A stretch of DNA of 64,000 bases from Rhodococcus sp. Leaf247 (GTDB lineage: Bacteria; Actinomycetota; Actinomycetes; Mycobacteriales; Mycobacteriaceae): the NCBI RefSeq assembly GCF_001426185.1, contig NZ_LMRP01000004.1, positions 1 to 64,000 of the forward strand, read 5' to 3'. The notes under the pieces are model-generated. The model did not search any database. It was not told the origin of the DNA and was given only the letters and a program-made list of their open reading frames with translations. Of this stretch, positions 61,652 through 64,000 are shown in pieces (position 1 is the stretch's first letter; each line of letters begins with the position of its first letter). A program made the position numbers and the translations under genes.

Positions 61652-62304
61652 GTCTCCAATCGTTCGCCGAGTGTCGCGCGGGCGCGGGTGAGGTGACCGC
61701 GAACGGCACCGGGTGACAGGGACATCACAGTTCCGATGTCTGCATGCTTCATGCCTTCGACTTCACGAAGCAACCAGCACGCCCGCTGTCGGTACGGTAG
61801 CCCAGCGAGTGCGACATCGAGCGCCGACAGGAAGCTCGCCTCGGACGCGGCCGACGACGGATCGTCCTTCGGGTCCAGGCTGGGCCGTTCTAAGACCCAA
61901 TCTTCGACGGGGGCCACGCTGCGTCTGCGCCGGTGATCTATCACCTTGTGCGAGACGACGCTGAACAGCCATGTGCGCACGCTGGATTCCGCACGGAAAG
62001 TGCGAATTCCTCTCCATGCGTCGACGAGGGAATCCTGCACGATGTCCTCGGCCGCACCGCGGTCGGACAGTAGATGAGTCGCGTAGCGCAGCATGTCCGG
62101 TCCGAAGCGCCGCGCGATTTCCTCGAACGCGAATCGGTCGCCGACGGCCGCCGCCGCGGCGAGTGCCCGATCCGGAAGCTCGGCCAGTTCGGCGCGGATC
62201 GCCGCGGTGCCGTCAGGGTGTCGGAGGCGTGTGTCCCCGGGTTCCGTGGCGCCGGCAACGCCGGGACTTCCGGGGTCGGGCGCCATCGATGGACGACTGA
62301 GCAT
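61642..62304 (-). CDS. ECF-type RNA polymerase sigma factor
   Basis: 220 residues from ATG 62304, preceded by GGGGGGAA. Region 2 is FEEIARRFGPDMLRYATHLL, DIVQDSLVDAWRGIRTF and VRTWLFSVVSHKVIDHRRRR; region 4 is LPYRQRACWLLREVEGMKHA then IGTVMSLSPGAVRGHLTRAR. No anti-sigma factor follows; the coupled downstream gene is Asp23-like. It is divergent from the Asp23 gene across 211 bp, so it may drive that operon and itself under envelope or alkaline stress. Confidence 0.9.
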   Translation of the reverse strand: MLSRPSMAPDPGSPGVAGATEPGDTRLRHPDGTAAIRAELAELPDRALAAAAAVGDRFAFEEIARRFGPDMLRYATHLLSDRGAAEDIVQDSLVDAWRGIRTFRAESSVRTWLFSVVSHKVIDHRRRRSVAPVEDWVLERPSLDPKDDPSSAASEASFLSALDVALAGLPYRQRACWLLREVEGMKHADIGTVMSLSPGAVRGHLTRARATLGERLETWK

Positions 62305-62515
62305 TGCTTCCCCCCGGAACCCCATCGGGGTCGACACACCCCCGGTGCTTGATGACGCAACTACTTCACGTCCATTCGAGATGCCCGACCAGGCTGTCCG
62401 GCAAACCTCTGTGATGCGCGTCACTCGAATCGGAACGTGCGCTTTCCGCTCGCGAACGCGACTCAGTAGTCGTAACCGGTCGACACAGTTGTTCGACCAC
62501 GACGAAAGGACATGA

Positions 62516-62962
62516 GTGAACGCCCCGCGCACCGCGACCGATCCCGCCGTGAAGACGTCGGTCGCACACAGTGATCAGGCGATCGAACAGCAACCCGTAC
62601 GGACGGGACGAACTGTGATCGCGCCGAAGGTCGTGGCCACGGTGGCCGGGATCGCGACACGCGAAGTGCCGGGTGTGTACGCCACGGGTGACGGTGCTAC
62701 TCGCGCCGTCGGTGCTCTTCGCGAGCAAGTTCCCGGCGTGAAATCCGCACCGTCACAGGGTGTTGCGGCCCGGGTAGACGACGACCGCGCGTCGGTACGC
62801 ATCGACCTCGTCGCCGACTACGGAACTGCGATCGCAGATCTGGCTGCCGACGTGCGCCGGAACGTCACCAGCGCGGTGCACGCCATGACCGGTCTCCGAT
62901 GCGTGCCGGTCGACATCGTCGTGCACGACGTTCACCTGGCACCGAACTCCGCCCTCGCCTGA
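62516..62962 (+). CDS. Asp23/Gls24-family envelope stress response protein
   Basis: 148 residues from GTG 62516, with GAAAGGA five bases upstream. RTVIAPKVVATVAGIATREV then PGVYATGDGA is the Asp23 signature, and VRIDLVADYGTAIADLAADV with VRRNVTSAVHAMTGL completes the domain. Asp23 proteins line the inner membrane and respond to cell-wall or alkaline stress. It starts the rightward arm of the sigma-factor locus and is followed by a terminator-like hairpin. Confidence 0.9.
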   Translation: MNAPRTATDPAVKTSVAHSDQAIEQQPVRTGRTVIAPKVVATVAGIATREVPGVYATGDGATRAVGALREQVPGVKSAPSQGVAARVDDDRASVRIDLVADYGTAIADLAADVRRNVTSAVHAMTGLRCVPVDIVVHDVHLAPNSALA

Positions 62963-62979
62963 CCCCGATTCGCATTGCT

Positions 62980-62996
62980 GCCCGTTGACAACGGGC
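62980..62996 (+). terminator. Rho-independent terminator-like hairpin after the Asp23 gene
   Basis: GCCCGTT and AACGGGC form a perfect 7-bp stem with a GAC loop, followed by TTCTT, 18 bp past the stop codon. Confidence 0.65.
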
Positions 62997-63056
62997 TTCT
63001 TCGACATGGAAGGACACAGACATGACACCACGTTCCACAGTTTTCGAGGCGGCGTC

Positions 63057-63173
63057 GTGAGCCGCCGCAGAAGCCTGTCGAGTCGCCTCTTCGAGGGTCT
63101 CGGACGGGTCACCTGGGGATACGCCAAGCGCAAGCTCGACGAGCGTCGCAGCGCGAAGGGGGGACGACGATGA
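63057..63173 (+). CDS. Very small basic protein coupled to the aquaporin gene
   Basis: 38 residues from GTG 63057: VSRRRSLSSRLFEGLGRVTW followed by GYAKRKLDERRSAKGGRR, strongly basic and probably helical. Its stop overlaps the aquaporin ATG by 4 bp (ATGA). It is itself overlapped at its start by a 12-codon frame (63022-63060) that has GGAAGGA upstream. An alternative in-frame ATG at 63006 would give 55 residues. The overlaps suggest a translationally coupled unit; function unknown. Confidence 0.5.
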   Translation: MSRRRSLSSRLFEGLGRVTWGYAKRKLDERRSAKGGRR

Positions 63174-63883
63174 CCAGATGGACCGTGTACGTCGCGGAAG
63201 CGATCGGCACAGCGATTCTCGTGATCGGCGGTGTGGGTACTGCAGTGTTGGCGGGCGACGACATCGGCACGACCGGGATCGCGCTGGCTTTCGGGCTGAC
63301 CCTTCTCGCGATGGTGTTCGTTCTAGGCCCCGTGTCGGGCTGCCACATCAACCCGGCCGTCACGCTCGGATTCCTGATCACGCGTCGGATGACGGCCGCA
63401 CGCGCCGCCGGATACGTCGCGGCGCAGGTGGTCGGTGGAGCGATCGGTGCGCTCGTGGTGTTCGCGATGGCGTCCGGTCGGCCCGGGTACGACCGGTCCG
63501 TGGACGGCCTCGGTGCGAACGGATACGGCGACGCGTCGGCCGGCAACTACTCCCTCTTCTCCGTTGCACTCGTCGAGATAGTCGCCACCGCGATCCTCGT
63601 CCTGGTCGTGCTCGCCGTGACCGGACGCAATCCCGTTGCCGCTGCCGGAGTTCCGATCGGGTTGACCTTGGCGTTCGTTCACCTCCTCGCTATCGGAGTG
63701 GACTCGACATCGGTCAATCCCGCGCGTTCCATCGGACCCGCTCTGTTCGCGGGAGGTGACGCTGTGACGCAACTATGGGTCTTCATCGTCTTCCCGCTGA
63801 TCGGTGGGCTCGTCGGCGCACTCGGGTACGTGGCGTTGCACGGGTCCGAGAACGCACCGAAATCTGCCGCCGAGGTGTCGTAA
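63170..63883 (+). CDS. aqpZ: Aquaporin (MIP family), AqpZ-like water channel
   Basis: 237 residues with six membrane spans. The two half-helix NPA motifs are present as GCHINPAVTLGF and STSVNPARSIGPALF. VYVAEAIGTAILVIGGVGTA and YVAAQVVGGAIGALVVF are typical flanking spans. The residue after the second NPA is Arg (the selectivity-filter Arg), and a His lies in VHLLAIGV, favouring a water channel over a glycerol facilitator. It overlaps the small basic ORF by 4 bp and belongs to the envelope-stress/osmotic module. Confidence 0.9.
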   Translation: MTRWTVYVAEAIGTAILVIGGVGTAVLAGDDIGTTGIALAFGLTLLAMVFVLGPVSGCHINPAVTLGFLITRRMTAARAAGYVAAQVVGGAIGALVVFAMASGRPGYDRSVDGLGANGYGDASAGNYSLFSVALVEIVATAILVLVVLAVTGRNPVAAAGVPIGLTLAFVHLLAIGVDSTSVNPARSIGPALFAGGDAVTQLWVFIVFPLIGGLVGALGYVALHGSENAPKSAAEVS

Positions 63884-63980
63884 CGGTCGGCTGGTACCTC
63901 TGCCCTTGATGATTCCCGGACGGCTAGTCTCTCCTGACGCACAGGACGACGGTGTCCGGTGTCGTCGAGGGCGGAGCCAC

Positions 63981-64000
63981 ATGACACAGCTGCTACGAGT
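63981..64000 (+). CDS. Start of a gene cut by the window edge
   Basis: ATG 63981 is preceded by GGCGGAG at good spacing, and six codons (MTQLLR) are visible. Too little to identify. Confidence 0.35.

Overview
The window is high-GC DNA with dense, mostly short operons. It carries many TetR, LacI, GntR, HxlR, XRE and MerR regulators, numerous flavin-dependent oxygenases, an Mce-type protein, a Tat-exported cholesterol oxidase, a rifamycin ADP-ribosyltransferase (Arr) and the start of an F420-dependent glucose-6-phosphate dehydrogenase. Together these point to a mycolic-acid actinobacterium, most probably Rhodococcus or a close relative; this is inference from gene content, not a database match.

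Layout. 1-102: 5' end of fgd. 530-7275: a gene-poor accessory segment bracketed by two ~350-bp imperfect direct repeats, each holding a decayed tRNA-Lys(CTT)-like sequence (46 bp identical at 665-710 and 7055-7100) plus the same terminator. Between them lie a broken TPR gene, a ~1,490-residue protein (nuclease-like N-terminus, STAND-type P-loop NTPase, HEAT-like C-terminus) that looks like an antiviral defence protein, and a small lipoprotein. A second decayed ORF follows the right repeat. 7795-13213: LLM flavin oxidoreductase divergent from a GntR regulator, then MFS transporter, NMT1/THI5-like binding protein and ornithine-cyclodeaminase homologue. 13366-18157: DUF6924-like protein, pyruvate:quinone oxidoreductase (poxB) and small remnants.

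18158-23852: a sugar or polyol module (two TIM-barrel isomerases, Gfo/Idh/MocA dehydrogenase, sugar-binding lipoprotein, GntR-like protein) around a LacI regulator with near-identical operators on both sides. 23925-35131: redox enzymes (aldo/keto reductases, NAD(P)H:quinone reductase, SDRs, RetSat-like FAD enzyme) interleaved with regulators. 35272-44875: a probable catabolic cluster with a Baeyer-Villiger-type monooxygenase, TetR, FAH-family hydrolase, VOC dioxygenase, two aromatic-hydroxylase-like flavoproteins, an orphan Mce protein and a second TetR with matching palindromes.

45026-49783: PhyH-type dioxygenase plus two SAM methyltransferases, an alpha/beta hydrolase and a saccharopine-dehydrogenase-like reductase. 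50393-56800: membrane-anchored class III nucleotidyl cyclase, DUF3500 lipoprotein, TetR/cholesterol oxidase pair, bile-acid-type symporter and arr. 56952-63883: small SnoaL-like proteins, MerR, HxlR and AraC-type regulators, a cysteine hydrolase, then an ECF sigma factor/Asp23 envelope-stress module leading into an aquaporin. The window ends at the first codons of another gene.
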